DNA of 64,000 nt from Thalassobacillus devorans MSP14 (GTDB lineage Bacteria; Bacillota; Bacilli; Bacillales; Halobacillaceae), in the NCBI RefSeq assembly GCF_000496835.1, contig NZ_KI543236.1, forward strand, positions 762,876-826,875, read 5' to 3'. Shown piece by piece: positions 17,225-25,594 of this stretch. Under the pieces are notes generated by a model. It was given only the letters and a program-made list of their open reading frames with translations. It did no database searches and was not told the DNA's origin. The first letter of the stretch is position 1; each line of letters opens with the position of its first letter. The translations under genes and the position numbers were made by a program.

Positions 17225-17746
17225 ACAGATAAGCTCCCAATTGCTGAAGACTCAGTTTCAAGATGGTTGGGTCCGTTACCATGAGTGGAAGGGAATGGTC
17301 CGGGAAACAACTCGCTTTCCTGCGGGGGACCTGGCAAGCTTCCTCGGGCTAAAGCCCTGTGGGATCTTGCCTAGACCCTTCTCCCGCGGGAGTCTCGCCG
17401 TTTCCCTCCCCATCCAGCCAGTTTTGTATTAAACGGACCCTTCACAAAGAGAAAGAATGTAGCTGAAATCTTCATCCTGAGGCATTTTACAAAGGATGTA
17501 GAGGCATTAAAATCTTCAATCATAGGACAGTTTTCTTCGGCTGATTTCGAGAACTTCCCAGGGCAAGGGGGCGTAGGGAAACGGTGAGACTCCTGTGGGA
17601 GCTGAGTGATAGATGAGGCCCCGCAAGGCGAAGCCTGAGGAGACTCAGCACACGCCCACGGAAAGCGAATCGTTTCCCGAAGCCCCTCAACTCCAACAAC
17701 ATCTCGAAATCAAGTCTTCCACAATTCGGCCATATTGTTGAATAAG
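17225..17746. repeat. Composite inverted-repeat element 1
   Basis: About 520 bp, non-coding. Two about 180-bp modules face each other. The left one starts with GAAGACTCAGTTTCAAGAT and contains GGGAAAC...CTCGCTTTCCTGCGGG and CTCCCGCGGGAGTCTCGCCG. The right one ends with CTCGAAATCAAGTCTTCCA then GGCC and TTGTTGAAT. The same plan recurs at 30.3 and 56.7 kb. It fills nearly all of the 17090-17864 gap; the remainder is AT-rich and shows no gene. Confidence 0.8.
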
Positions 17747-17864
17747 ATTCGTTGGTAAATAAGGAAGACTGTTTAATAAGTTCAATTATTAGTAAAGAAG
17801 CTATTGCATAAATATATAATATTATGTATATTTATAACTAACTTATTTTCAGGGGGACTTAGAA

Positions 17865-19259
17865 ATGGAAGCGAAGAAGCAGACGACATATCAGGAAATT
17901 CATCAGACGAACAAAGATAAAGCATTTCCTTGGACCAGTTTCAATAAATTTCTTATCCCATCATTCATTGGGATTTTATTATTTTTAATACCAATTCCTT
18001 TCCAGGGGAAAGTGACGATCGGAGTCGGTATCCTGGCTGAATCAGTACAGGGATACTTCGCTGATCAAATTCCATTATTTATGACCATTCTTGTAACACT
18101 GTCAGCACTTGGTGCATTAGCTGTCAGAATGACACAGCCACAATGGGTTGAAAGAAGCCCGCTTATAAAAAACTTGTTGGACGTTTCATTTTTCTGGACA
18201 GGGGTAAGAATTATTGGGGCAGTATTTGCGATCATGACCATGATGCAGGTCGGACCGGAGTTCATCTGGTCTGATATCACCGGCGGAACCGTCTTATACT
18301 CCCTTGTTCCGGTGTTGACTACATGGTTTTTATTTGCGGCACTATTGATGCCCTTTCTGATGTCTTTCGGTTTGATGGACTTCATAGGGACACTGCTCAG
18401 AAAAGTGATGCATCCGGTGTTCAAGCTTCCTGGCCGTTCAGCGATTGACGCGACAGCCTCCTGGATGGGAGCCGGTCCGGTCGGTGTTTTGATTACGACA
18501 CAGCAATTTGAACAGGGATATTATACGAAAAGGGAAGCATCCGTTATTGCGACCAACTTCTCAATCGCTTCGATTGCTTTCAGTCTGGTTGTCATCACCT
18601 TCATCGGCTTAGAGCAATATTTTGTTCCATTTTACTTAGTTGTCACCTTAGCGGTATTGGCAGCAGCGGTGATCGTGCCACGAATTCCGCCATTGTCAAA
18701 GAAGAAAGACGAATATGATGAAGTGGCCGGGAAGCAAATCGAAGAATATGTACCATCTGGCAAATCAAGTTTCCAATCGGGTCTGGAGAAGGCGATGGAT
18801 CAGGCAGAAAAAGTCAGTTCTTATAAAAACGTCATTTACCGTGGCTTTGCAAACGTACTGGATATTTGGCTTGGTTTGATTCCAGTCGTGATGGGACTTG
18901 GTACCCTGGCATTGGTGTTAGCGGAATACACTCCGGTATTCGTATGGTTGTCCTACCCGCTGGTACCGGTACTGGAATGGATGCAGCTGCCTGAAGCGAA
19001 TGAAGCTGCACCCGCTCTGATCGTCGGCTTTGCGGATATGTTCCTCCCGGCAGTGATAGGAAGCGGGATTGAGAGTGAATTGACTCGATTTGTGATCGCA
19101 GGTATTTCAATTACCCAGTTGATTTATATGTCGGAGATTGGGGTATTGATATTGAAGTCGAAAATTCCGCTTAGCATCGGCGAAATGTTCGTGATCTTTT
19201 TACAAAGAACGGTAGTTACCCTGCCGATTATTGTCCTCTTTGCCCATTTGATATTTTAA
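17865..19259 (+). CDS. YjiH-type membrane protein with nucleoside-recognition (Gate) domains
   Basis: A 464-residue polytopic protein with about 10 hydrophobic segments. Two Gate-type repeats are visible: FLMSFGLMDFIGTLLRKVMHPVFKLPGRSAIDATASWMG and, near the C-terminus, EAAPALIVGFADMFLPAVIGSGI. The small-residue motifs GPVGVLITTQQFEQGYYTKREASVIATNFS are typical of YjiH. Family members are transport-like, but no substrate is established. The ribosome site is CAGGGGGAC. It is monocistronic, downstream of composite element 1. Confidence 0.8.
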   Translation: MEAKKQTTYQEIHQTNKDKAFPWTSFNKFLIPSFIGILLFLIPIPFQGKVTIGVGILAESVQGYFADQIPLFMTILVTLSALGALAVRMTQPQWVERSPLIKNLLDVSFFWTGVRIIGAVFAIMTMMQVGPEFIWSDITGGTVLYSLVPVLTTWFLFAALLMPFLMSFGLMDFIGTLLRKVMHPVFKLPGRSAIDATASWMGAGPVGVLITTQQFEQGYYTKREASVIATNFSIASIAFSLVVITFIGLEQYFVPFYLVVTLAVLAAAVIVPRIPPLSKKKDEYDEVAGKQIEEYVPSGKSSFQSGLEKAMDQAEKVSSYKNVIYRGFANVLDIWLGLIPVVMGLGTLALVLAEYTPVFVWLSYPLVPVLEWMQLPEANEAAPALIVGFADMFLPAVIGSGIESELTRFVIAGISITQLIYMSEIGVLILKSKIPLSIGEMFVIFLQRTVVTLPIIVLFAHLIF

Positions 19260-19406
19260 AGATGGGCTGGGCAATCTAACAGGTGGGAAAGACCTGCACA
19301 GTAAGCAAAATGTGCTAATTTTTCAAAAAAACTGCCCAAATCATTTGCGGCTGGGAATCGACTATACTAAAATAATCGACACATGCAAAAAGAAAGGATG
19401 AAGACA

Positions 19407-19661
19407 TTGGCAGAAGAAGAAAGTAAACAAGTATGGCAGTTCAATTTTCTGATGAATAGCGGAAGAACGGTGACACAAGAAGTAGAATTGAGTGAACCTC
19501 ATACGACTCGTGAAGCATGTGAATTTATCATAAAGCAATTGGAAAGAGGTATTTGGTGGTCATTGGATGATGATCTGGTCATTCGCACCGACCGTGTGGA
19601 AACGTTCTTCGTCGGTGATTTGGAACGCGAAGAAGACTTTCTGAATAAAGATGAAGACTGA
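19407..19661 (+). CDS. Small acidic protein of unknown function
   Basis: An 84-residue acidic protein. I chose TTG 19407 because AAAGGA lies eight bases upstream; ATG 19398 and ATG 19383 in the same frame overlap or precede that site. Beta-strand-rich middle (WQFNFLMNSGRTVTQEVELSEP, IWWSLDDDLVIRTDRVETFFVGD). It resembles the numerous small hypothetical proteins of Bacillaceae, with no motif I can name. A terminator follows at 19670-19704. Confidence 0.7.
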   Translation: MAEEESKQVWQFNFLMNSGRTVTQEVELSEPHTTREACEFIIKQLERGIWWSLDDDLVIRTDRVETFFVGDLEREEDFLNKDED

Positions 19662-19669
19662 TAAAAAAG

Positions 19670-19704
19670 CGTCCGGCTTATCTGATTAAGCCGGGCGCCT
19701 TTTT
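19670..19704 (+). terminator. Terminator after the 84-residue protein gene
   Basis: GCGTCCGGCTTA and TAAGCCGGGCGC pair around TCTGAT, followed by CTTTTTT. Confidence 0.85.
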
Positions 19705-19816
19705 TGTTGTCCAGGAAATTATAAAATTTTCTATTTGTGGATAACTGTACGACGTGCCGCTTTTAGTCGAACGTCATTACTAGCAAGGTGCCTGCGCTTT
19801 TGTTCCTTGATTCTGG

Positions 19817-20290
19817 CTAATTTAAAATAGTAACTTCCAAATGCTCACGGCCGAATGCTTTTGCGTCCGCCAGGTCAGCCATGTACAGGTCGATGCGATT
19901 ACCTTGGATATCGCCCCCGATGTCACCGGCAATGGCTGTCCCATAACCGGGTACATGGACTTTTGAACCGATTGGGATAACGTCAGGATCGATGGCGATC
20001 ACTTTCTTTCCAGGGTTTGCTTTTAAATCGATGCCTGTATAGGTGATGCCTGAACAACCTTCGCAGGAGGCGGTGTAGGCAGTAGCCTCTACGGTAACTT
20101 TTTTCCCTTTAGCAGTCTGGGAGGTTTGTACCGGCTTGTGGTTCGCTTCGAAACGCTTCAATTGATCAGATTTATCGGTTAACGCGACTTGTTTTTCGCT
20201 TGTCATTTCAGCATGGGAATGAAGCTCATTCGTTAATGTAATTCCAGCTAATAGAATAAGGACGACGACAATTTTTCTCAAATATTTCAT
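19817..20290 (-). CDS. Secreted 3D-domain protein (YocH/YuiC-like)
   Basis: A 157-residue exported protein. The N-terminus is a signal peptide (MKYLRKIVVVLILLAGITLT). The C-terminal 3D domain shows VEATAYTASCEGCSGITYTG, IAIDPDVIPIGSKVHVPGYG and the Asp motif GDIGGDIQGNRIDLYMAD, which form the double-psi beta-barrel seen in MltA-type lytic enzymes and stationary-phase survival proteins. It likely acts on peptidoglycan outside the cell. No LysM domains are present, so it is a short form. GAAGGAGG precedes ATG 20290. Confidence 0.88.
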   Translation of the reverse strand: MKYLRKIVVVLILLAGITLTNELHSHAEMTSEKQVALTDKSDQLKRFEANHKPVQTSQTAKGKKVTVEATAYTASCEGCSGITYTGIDLKANPGKKVIAIDPDVIPIGSKVHVPGYGTAIAGDIGGDIQGNRIDLYMADLADAKAFGREHLEVTILN

Positions 20291-20398
20291 GCTTATTGCC
20301 TCCTTCGATGTAACTACTTTCCATATTGTAGCAAGGTTGCAGAATCTATAAAACTACAAGGACAATACATTTTGATTGCAGAATAATGACATTGGAAA

Positions 20399-20412
20399 AG
20401 TAAGCGTTTACT
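20399..20412. promoter_or_regulatory. cre-like CcpA site
   Basis: AGTAAGCGTTTACT matches the central twelve positions of the catabolite-responsive element TGWNANCGNTNWCA, with the two outermost bases different. It lies between the divergent 3D-protein and symporter genes. CcpA control is inference. Confidence 0.5.
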
Positions 20413-20553
20413 TTGATAATCCCTGCAAAAAACATAAATTAACAAGTTTTTTCCCTTTTCTAATGGGTCGCTTTGTAATAGAGTAGAGAGTATGATTCTT
20501 TCTTGAATATACAAACATACATTGGAGACGTACATCGGGAGGAGAGAAACACC

Positions 20554-21705
20554 ATGAAAAAAGTACCTTTACTCGCACGAATCATCATCGCTATTCTATT
20601 AGGAATTTTAATCGGTTCATTCGCTCCGGAATGGCTGGTGGAAGTATTTGCTACCTTTACCGGTCTGTTCGGAAACTTTCTAAGCTTTGTCATACCTTTA
20701 ATCATCCTGGGATTCATCGCTCCTGGAATTGGTTCCATGGGCCGCGGGGCAGGCAAGATGCTTGGGCTTACCACCGGATTGGCTTACAGCTCAACGGTCT
20801 CGGCAGGTTTACTGGCCTTCCTTGTGGCCGGGACGCTCTACCCATTCATGCTGCAGGGACAGTCGGCAGCTGAATTGAAAAATCCGGAAGAAGCGCTGGT
20901 AGAAGCTTCTTTTACAGTCGATATGCCCCAAGTGATCGGTGTGATGGGAGCCCTGATTTTAGCTTTTATCATCGGACTTGGAATTTCACGATTGAAAGGC
21001 AATGCCTTATTGGATGTGATGGATGAATTTCGTTCGATCATCCAACTGGTGATTGAAAAAGTGATCATCCCATTACTTCCTTTTCACATTTTCGGAATTT
21101 TTGCCAATATGACCTATGCCGGTCAGGTTCAGACCATTTTGAACGTTTTCTGGAAAGTATTCATCATGATCATCCTGCTTCACTTGGTTTACCTGGCACT
21201 TGTTTATACACTTGCAGGTTCCTTTAGTAAAAAGAACCCGATCCGGATGCTGCGCACGATGATGCCGGCTTATTTTACAGCGCTTGGGACCCAGTCTTCG
21301 GCAGCTACCATTCCAGTTACTTTGAAGCGGGTGAAAAAAGTCGGTGCCCGTGAACGGGTGGCAGATTTCGGCATTCCGTTACTTGCCAATGTCCATCTGG
21401 CCGGGAGTACCATTACGATTACCAGCTGTGCCATGGCAGTGATGTACATGCAGGGACAGGCTGCAGGATTCAGTGCCATTATGCCGTTCATTTTGATGCT
21501 GGGTGTTACAATGATTGCTGCTCCTGGCGTTCCGGGTGGAGCGGTCATGGCGGCCCTTGGTCTGCTGGAGTCGATGCTTGGCTTCGGTCCTGCGATGACC
21601 TCACTGATGATTGCACTATATTTAGCACAGGACAGCTTCGGAACGGCAACAAACGTAACCGGCGATGGCGCATTGACCATGATTGCCAACCGGTTTACTA
21701 AATAA
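20554..21705 (+). CDS. Dicarboxylate/amino-acid:cation symporter (SDF family)
   Basis: A 383-residue sodium/proton symporter of the DAACS family. The serine-rich re-entrant loop reads ALGTQSSAATIPVTL, the TM7/TM8 region is AGSTITITSCAMAVMYMQG, and the second hairpin is APGVPGGAVMAALG followed by DSFGTATNVTGDGALTMI. Glutamate, aspartate, serine or C4-dicarboxylates are the possible substrates; the short length is closer to SstT-like and Bacillus YhcL-type members. ATG 20554 follows GGGAGGAG; the frame to 20503 is excluded. A cre-like box lies upstream and a terminator at 21714-21750. Confidence 0.9.
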   Translation: MKKVPLLARIIIAILLGILIGSFAPEWLVEVFATFTGLFGNFLSFVIPLIILGFIAPGIGSMGRGAGKMLGLTTGLAYSSTVSAGLLAFLVAGTLYPFMLQGQSAAELKNPEEALVEASFTVDMPQVIGVMGALILAFIIGLGISRLKGNALLDVMDEFRSIIQLVIEKVIIPLLPFHIFGIFANMTYAGQVQTILNVFWKVFIMIILLHLVYLALVYTLAGSFSKKNPIRMLRTMMPAYFTALGTQSSAATIPVTLKRVKKVGARERVADFGIPLLANVHLAGSTITITSCAMAVMYMQGQAAGFSAIMPFILMLGVTMIAAPGVPGGAVMAALGLLESMLGFGPAMTSLMIALYLAQDSFGTATNVTGDGALTMIANRFTK

Positions 21706-21713
21706 TAGATTGA

Positions 21714-21750
21714 AAAGCACGCTGGTATCATTAGCCAGCGTGTTTTTCTT
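21714..21750 (+). terminator. Terminator after the symporter gene
   Basis: CACGCTGG and CCAGCGTG pair around TATCATTAG, followed by TTTTTC. Confidence 0.8.
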
Positions 21751-21830
21751 GTCTCCGTCTTTCTTTCATGGAGGCCGCCTAGTATACTAGTAACAGGTAA
21801 GCACGTTTCTTAAACAGAGGGGGAGTACCA

Positions 21831-22697
21831 ATGAATCAGAACAGGATCCTGCTTGTGGATGGCATGGCGCTGTTGTTCCGCGCTTTTTATGCCACTGCGA
21901 TGAGCAACTATTATATGATTAACAGTAAAGGTGTACCGACGAATGCGGTGTATGGTTTCGTCAAACACTTATTTACGGCAACGAAAAACTATGAACCAAG
22001 CCATGTGGTTTGCTGCTGGGACATGGGCAGTACCACTTTCCGGAACGAAATTTTTCCGGATTATAAAGCGAACCGCGGTGAGCCGCCTGTCGAATTGATT
22101 CCACAGTTTGATCTCGTCAAGGAAGTGGTGGAGTCCCTTGACATTCCGAATGTCGGGCTTGCCGGCTATGAAGCGGATGACTGTATCGGCACACTGAGCA
22201 ATAAGTATAAGGAGCACTCCGAAGTTATTATTTTGACAGGGGACCAGGATATTCTCCAGCTGCTGCAAGACAATGTCACCGTATCTTTGCTGAAAAAAGG
22301 ATATGGCAATTATGCCGAGTACCAGCATGATAATTTTATGGAGGAAAAAGGAATCACTCCTGCACAGATGGTCGATCTGAAAGCATTGATGGGAGATAGC
22401 AGTGATAACTATCCAGGTGTCAAAGGGATTGGGGAGAAGACTGCCCTGAAGCTTTTGACCGAGTATGAAACGATCGAAGGGATTTTGGAGAATCTTCCGA
22501 ACCTGACTAAAGGGCAGCGTACGAAAATCGAAAACGAGCTCGATATGCTTCATCTGTCTCGTAAGTTGGCAGCGATTCACTGTGAAGTCGATGTCGATTG
22601 TTCCCTCGATGATGCTATTTTTGAGGTGAATCAGGAACGGATGATGGAAAAGTTCAATGAACTGGAATTTAAACGACTTGATTCCTTACTTTCATAA
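21831..22697 (+). CDS. ypcP: 5'-3' exonuclease (YpcP, Pol I-type FEN domain)
   Basis: A 288-residue stand-alone homologue of the DNA polymerase I 5'-nuclease domain. Visible metal-site blocks: LVDGMALLFRAFYA, NRGEPPVELIPQFDLVKEV, YEADDCIGTL, LTGDQDILQLL and GDSSDNYPGVKGIGEKTALKLL (helix-hairpin-helix). It removes RNA primers and flaps and partly overlaps Pol I and RNase H roles in Bacillus. GAGGGGGAG precedes ATG 21831. It is monocistronic. Confidence 0.92.
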   Translation: MNQNRILLVDGMALLFRAFYATAMSNYYMINSKGVPTNAVYGFVKHLFTATKNYEPSHVVCCWDMGSTTFRNEIFPDYKANRGEPPVELIPQFDLVKEVVESLDIPNVGLAGYEADDCIGTLSNKYKEHSEVIILTGDQDILQLLQDNVTVSLLKKGYGNYAEYQHDNFMEEKGITPAQMVDLKALMGDSSDNYPGVKGIGEKTALKLLTEYETIEGILENLPNLTKGQRTKIENELDMLHLSRKLAAIHCEVDVDCSLDDAIFEVNQERMMEKFNELEFKRLDSLLS

Positions 22698-22757
22698 TGG
22701 AACAAAAAGTGCACAGTTTGATAATCATTGGTTTCGTTAACCATTATTTTTATGTAT

Positions 22758-22882
22758 AGGGAGGCAGGAAACGACAAGACTCCTGCGGGAAATTGTACGA
22801 GCCGGGACCCCGTGATGCAGCAAGGTAACCCGACCGTACATCCGCGGAAAGGGAGTTGTTTTCTGCCTCCCTTTTCGTAATC
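22758..22882. repeat. Single palindromic repeat module
   Basis: GGGAGGCAGGAAAC at the left pairs with GTTTTCTGCCTCCC at the right. Inside lie AAGACTCCTGCGGGAAA and CCGCGGAAAGG, the core words of the composite elements at 17.2, 30.3 and 56.7 kb. It is non-coding, and it may also act as a terminator for ypcP. The remaining gap to 23034 holds only the promoter region of the next gene. Confidence 0.7.
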
Positions 22883-23033
22883 ATGCTGACGGAGCTTTTT
22901 TTTATAACCGAAAATCTACCATCTATATCCGAAAATTTGCCGAAACATGCTATAATTGAAAAAGTATGTATTTGTTCCATTTATTTACCATTTAATCTAG
23001 CAGAATATTATTATAATAAAGGGGAGTGAGCCC

Positions 23034-24248
23034 ATGAGAAAGTGCCCAGGTTGTCAGGAAGAAGTGAACGAGGGCTCTCGTTTTTGTCCCAATTGTGGTA
23101 CAAGGCTTGATGAAAAAAACAGCCTACATAATGACGAAATATCAGCTACAGTAGCAGAAGAGCCATCCTCCCGTTTCGAGCATAAGCAGCCGAAAGGGAA
23201 GAAAAATTGGAAGATGATTTTGCTTCCAGTCATCGTATTGCTGCTTAGTGCCGGGGGTGTCGGTTACACCTATGCCTACGAAAAGAATGTAAACGAAGAA
23301 GTGCTTCAGTTAAAGAGGGATGCGGAGGCTTCCGCCTTAGAAGGAAAGTATGACGAAGCGGCATCCATGCTGAAAAGTGCGATCGACAAAAGGGAAGATT
23401 TTGCAGTATTGAAAAAAGACCTGGCATTTATAAAAGAAGCAGATGGTTTCCAGGAGGAAATGAAGCAAATTGAGAAAGAGATCCAGCGTGATCAGCTGGC
23501 AAAAGCTACCGACCAGATTGCAGCGCTTCGCGAAAATGTGAAGGCCAGTAAGAGCAAACTGGTCCCGGGTCTTTTGCCAAAGCTGGATACGATGGATTCC
23601 CAAATCAAAATCAAGCGCATTAACAGTGAATTGGCTGAACTTACGACGGTGGACCAATTGGCAGCCAATCTGTCTACCTTGTCCCGGTATAACTTAGAAG
23701 AAGCCACAAAAGTAAAGGCTAAAATCATGGAAAAGATTGTGACCATCGCTTCCAATGATGCGGAAAACCATATTGAAGGCAAAGAATTCAATAAAGCAGT
23801 AGCAGCTGTCGATCATGCTCTGCAGTTTGCAGTCAATAATGATAAATTGCTGCAATTGAAAAAGCGGATCCGTCAAGAGCAGGAAGCGTTTGTCCAGGCA
23901 CAGCGAGAACGGATTGAGCGCGCGGCAGAGCAGGCTGCCCAGGAAGATTTGAAGAACCAGACTGCAGCGGTTGAAGTGAAAAATGTCAAGGCAAAACTCG
24001 ATGACCTCGGTGATCTTACAGTGACAGGAGAAGTAAAAAGTGTCGCGACTAAAATCATCAGTTCCGTAACCGTAGAGCTGGAAATTCTCGATAAAGAAGG
24101 AAATCCGATCAAGACGGAAGAAAATACGGTCACCGTGTACCCGATGTACTTAAATCCGGGAGATACAGGTAAGTTTGAAAAACAATTTTTTGAAATCAAT
24201 AAACAAGTCGATGTGAAAGTCAAAAATATTGAATGGTACGTCGAGTAG
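23034..24248 (+). CDS. Membrane-anchored zinc-ribbon protein with FxLYD-like C-terminus
   Basis: A 404-residue protein. The N-terminal zinc ribbon has CPGCQEE...CPNCG (residues 4-23). One membrane helix follows at about 60-80 (MILLPVIVLLLSAGGVGYTYAY), then long helical, tetratricopeptide-like or coiled-coil sequence outside the membrane, ending in a beta domain (VTGEVKSVATKIISSVTVELEILDKEGNPI) with the FxLYD-like pattern. The order zinc ribbon, helix, extracellular part recalls TcaA-type envelope sensors. It ends 12 bp before the S1C protease gene, so the two are an operon. Its function is unknown; an envelope role is likely. Confidence 0.8.
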   Translation: MRKCPGCQEEVNEGSRFCPNCGTRLDEKNSLHNDEISATVAEEPSSRFEHKQPKGKKNWKMILLPVIVLLLSAGGVGYTYAYEKNVNEEVLQLKRDAEASALEGKYDEAASMLKSAIDKREDFAVLKKDLAFIKEADGFQEEMKQIEKEIQRDQLAKATDQIAALRENVKASKSKLVPGLLPKLDTMDSQIKIKRINSELAELTTVDQLAANLSTLSRYNLEEATKVKAKIMEKIVTIASNDAENHIEGKEFNKAVAAVDHALQFAVNNDKLLQLKKRIRQEQEAFVQAQRERIERAAEQAAQEDLKNQTAAVEVKNVKAKLDDLGDLTVTGEVKSVATKIISSVTVELEILDKEGNPIKTEENTVTVYPMYLNPGDTGKFEKQFFEINKQVDVKVKNIEWYVE

Positions 24249-24260
24249 GAGGGACGCAGC

Positions 24261-25397
24261 ATGAATCGTAAATGGCTGATCAGCATCATCCTCTCTGTCA
24301 TTATTGCCATTGCAGGCGCCTCGGGAGTTTTTTACATCCAGGACATAATGCCGACGAAACTTACGGAAGCCTCCGCATTGGTACAGACCGGAAATGACCA
24401 GTCAGTGGAAAAGCCGGTTACAAAAGAACAGGAAGAGATCATCAAAGAAACTCAAAAACGCGTCGTTCAGATTACAAAGAGTGATGGGGAGCAGGGCTCC
24501 GGTTTCCTTTATAATGACAAAGGAGATGTCCTCACGAATGCCCATGTGGTAGCCAACACGGAAGAAGTGACAATCACAACCGCGGATTCCAAAGAAGTAA
24601 CAGGGAAAGTCATCGGCATCAGCACCACCACCGATGTGGCTGTCGTACGTGTGCCAGCCCTTGAAGATGCCGAACCATTACCGTTGGAACGGAAAAATAA
24701 AGCTGGAATGCTGGATAAAGTGCTGGCTTTGGGAAGTCCTCTGGGCTTGCAGAATACAGTGATGACCGGTGAAATCACGGGGTTGGACCGTGAATTCGAT
24801 ATCGCTCCGTTTGAGTACCGGGGATTGTATCAGATTTCAGCGCCGATTCAGCCAGGGAACAGCGGTGGCCCGCTCGTGGATGCAGAAACCGGTAAAGTGA
24901 TTGGGATCAACTCAGCAAAACTGGATAAAGAAGCGATCGGTTTCAGTATTCCGATTCCGGATATCATAAACCTGGTGGAAAGATGGTCGGAAAATCCTAT
25001 GAAAAGCCTGCCGGAGATCCAGGATACCGTAGGCGGACCGGGTGAAGGCTATAATGTCACACCGATCGATCAGGCCACTTATATTGTCGAGTACTTTTAT
25101 GAAAGCATTAACCAGGGAGACTTCGTCACTGCCTATTCCCTGATCGGCAGCAGCTGGCAAGGGAACAATTCGTACGAAAGCTTCCGAAAAGGCTATTCTA
25201 ATACGTTATCGGTAAAAATCGATGACTTGATTCCAAAGCAGGCAGGTAAAAATGTGGAGGTTACTGCCTTTATCACTGCTGAAGAAACAGTAGGCGGGGA
25301 AGTGAAATTAAAAAAATATAAACTGGTCTACACCGTAGGGCTGGAGAACGATCAACTGAAAATATTAGCAGGAAAAGGCGAAGAAATTTCATCCTGA
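24261..25397 (+). CDS. Membrane-anchored S1C serine protease without PDZ domain
   Basis: A 378-residue HtrA/DegP-like protease. The N-terminal helix 8-26 anchors it facing outside. The trypsin-like triad is His95 (TNAHVV), Asp125 (TDVAVV) and Ser201 (GNSGGPL). In place of the usual C-terminal PDZ domain there is an about 110-residue NTF2-like region (ATYIVEYFYESINQGDFVTAYSLI...) similar in style to domains found in TcaA and PBP N-termini. It is cotranscribed with the zinc-ribbon protein. Role is probably surveillance or processing of cell-envelope proteins. A terminator follows at 25402-25436. Confidence 0.88.
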   Translation: MNRKWLISIILSVIIAIAGASGVFYIQDIMPTKLTEASALVQTGNDQSVEKPVTKEQEEIIKETQKRVVQITKSDGEQGSGFLYNDKGDVLTNAHVVANTEEVTITTADSKEVTGKVIGISTTTDVAVVRVPALEDAEPLPLERKNKAGMLDKVLALGSPLGLQNTVMTGEITGLDREFDIAPFEYRGLYQISAPIQPGNSGGPLVDAETGKVIGINSAKLDKEAIGFSIPIPDIINLVERWSENPMKSLPEIQDTVGGPGEGYNVTPIDQATYIVEYFYESINQGDFVTAYSLIGSSWQGNNSYESFRKGYSNTLSVKIDDLIPKQAGKNVEVTAFITAEETVGGEVKLKKYKLVYTVGLENDQLKILAGKGEEISS

Positions 25398-25401
25398 TTT
25401 G

Positions 25402-25436
25402 CTCCCGGCAGCGTAACAGCTGCCGGGATTTTTCTT
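25402..25436 (+). terminator. Terminator after the zinc-ribbon/protease operon
   Basis: CCCGGCAGC and GCTGCCGGG pair around GTAACA, followed by ATTTTTC. Confidence 0.88.
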
Positions 25437-25594
25437 AGCACGTAGAAATTGTATGTTCAATGGAGGAAGCCTGGAGTAAAATGAATAATATAGGATGAAA
25501 CAAATGATGGGGTGTATCCGTATACCTGTATAATCGGAAAACTTTATGATTTAACAAAGAATTTTTATATCGAGCATATCTAAGGGGGAAAACA

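Noticed and set aside
17241..17432. Open frames inside composite element 1 and its relatives
   Set aside because: They follow the palindromic GC-rich repeats on both strands equally and lack ribosome sites.
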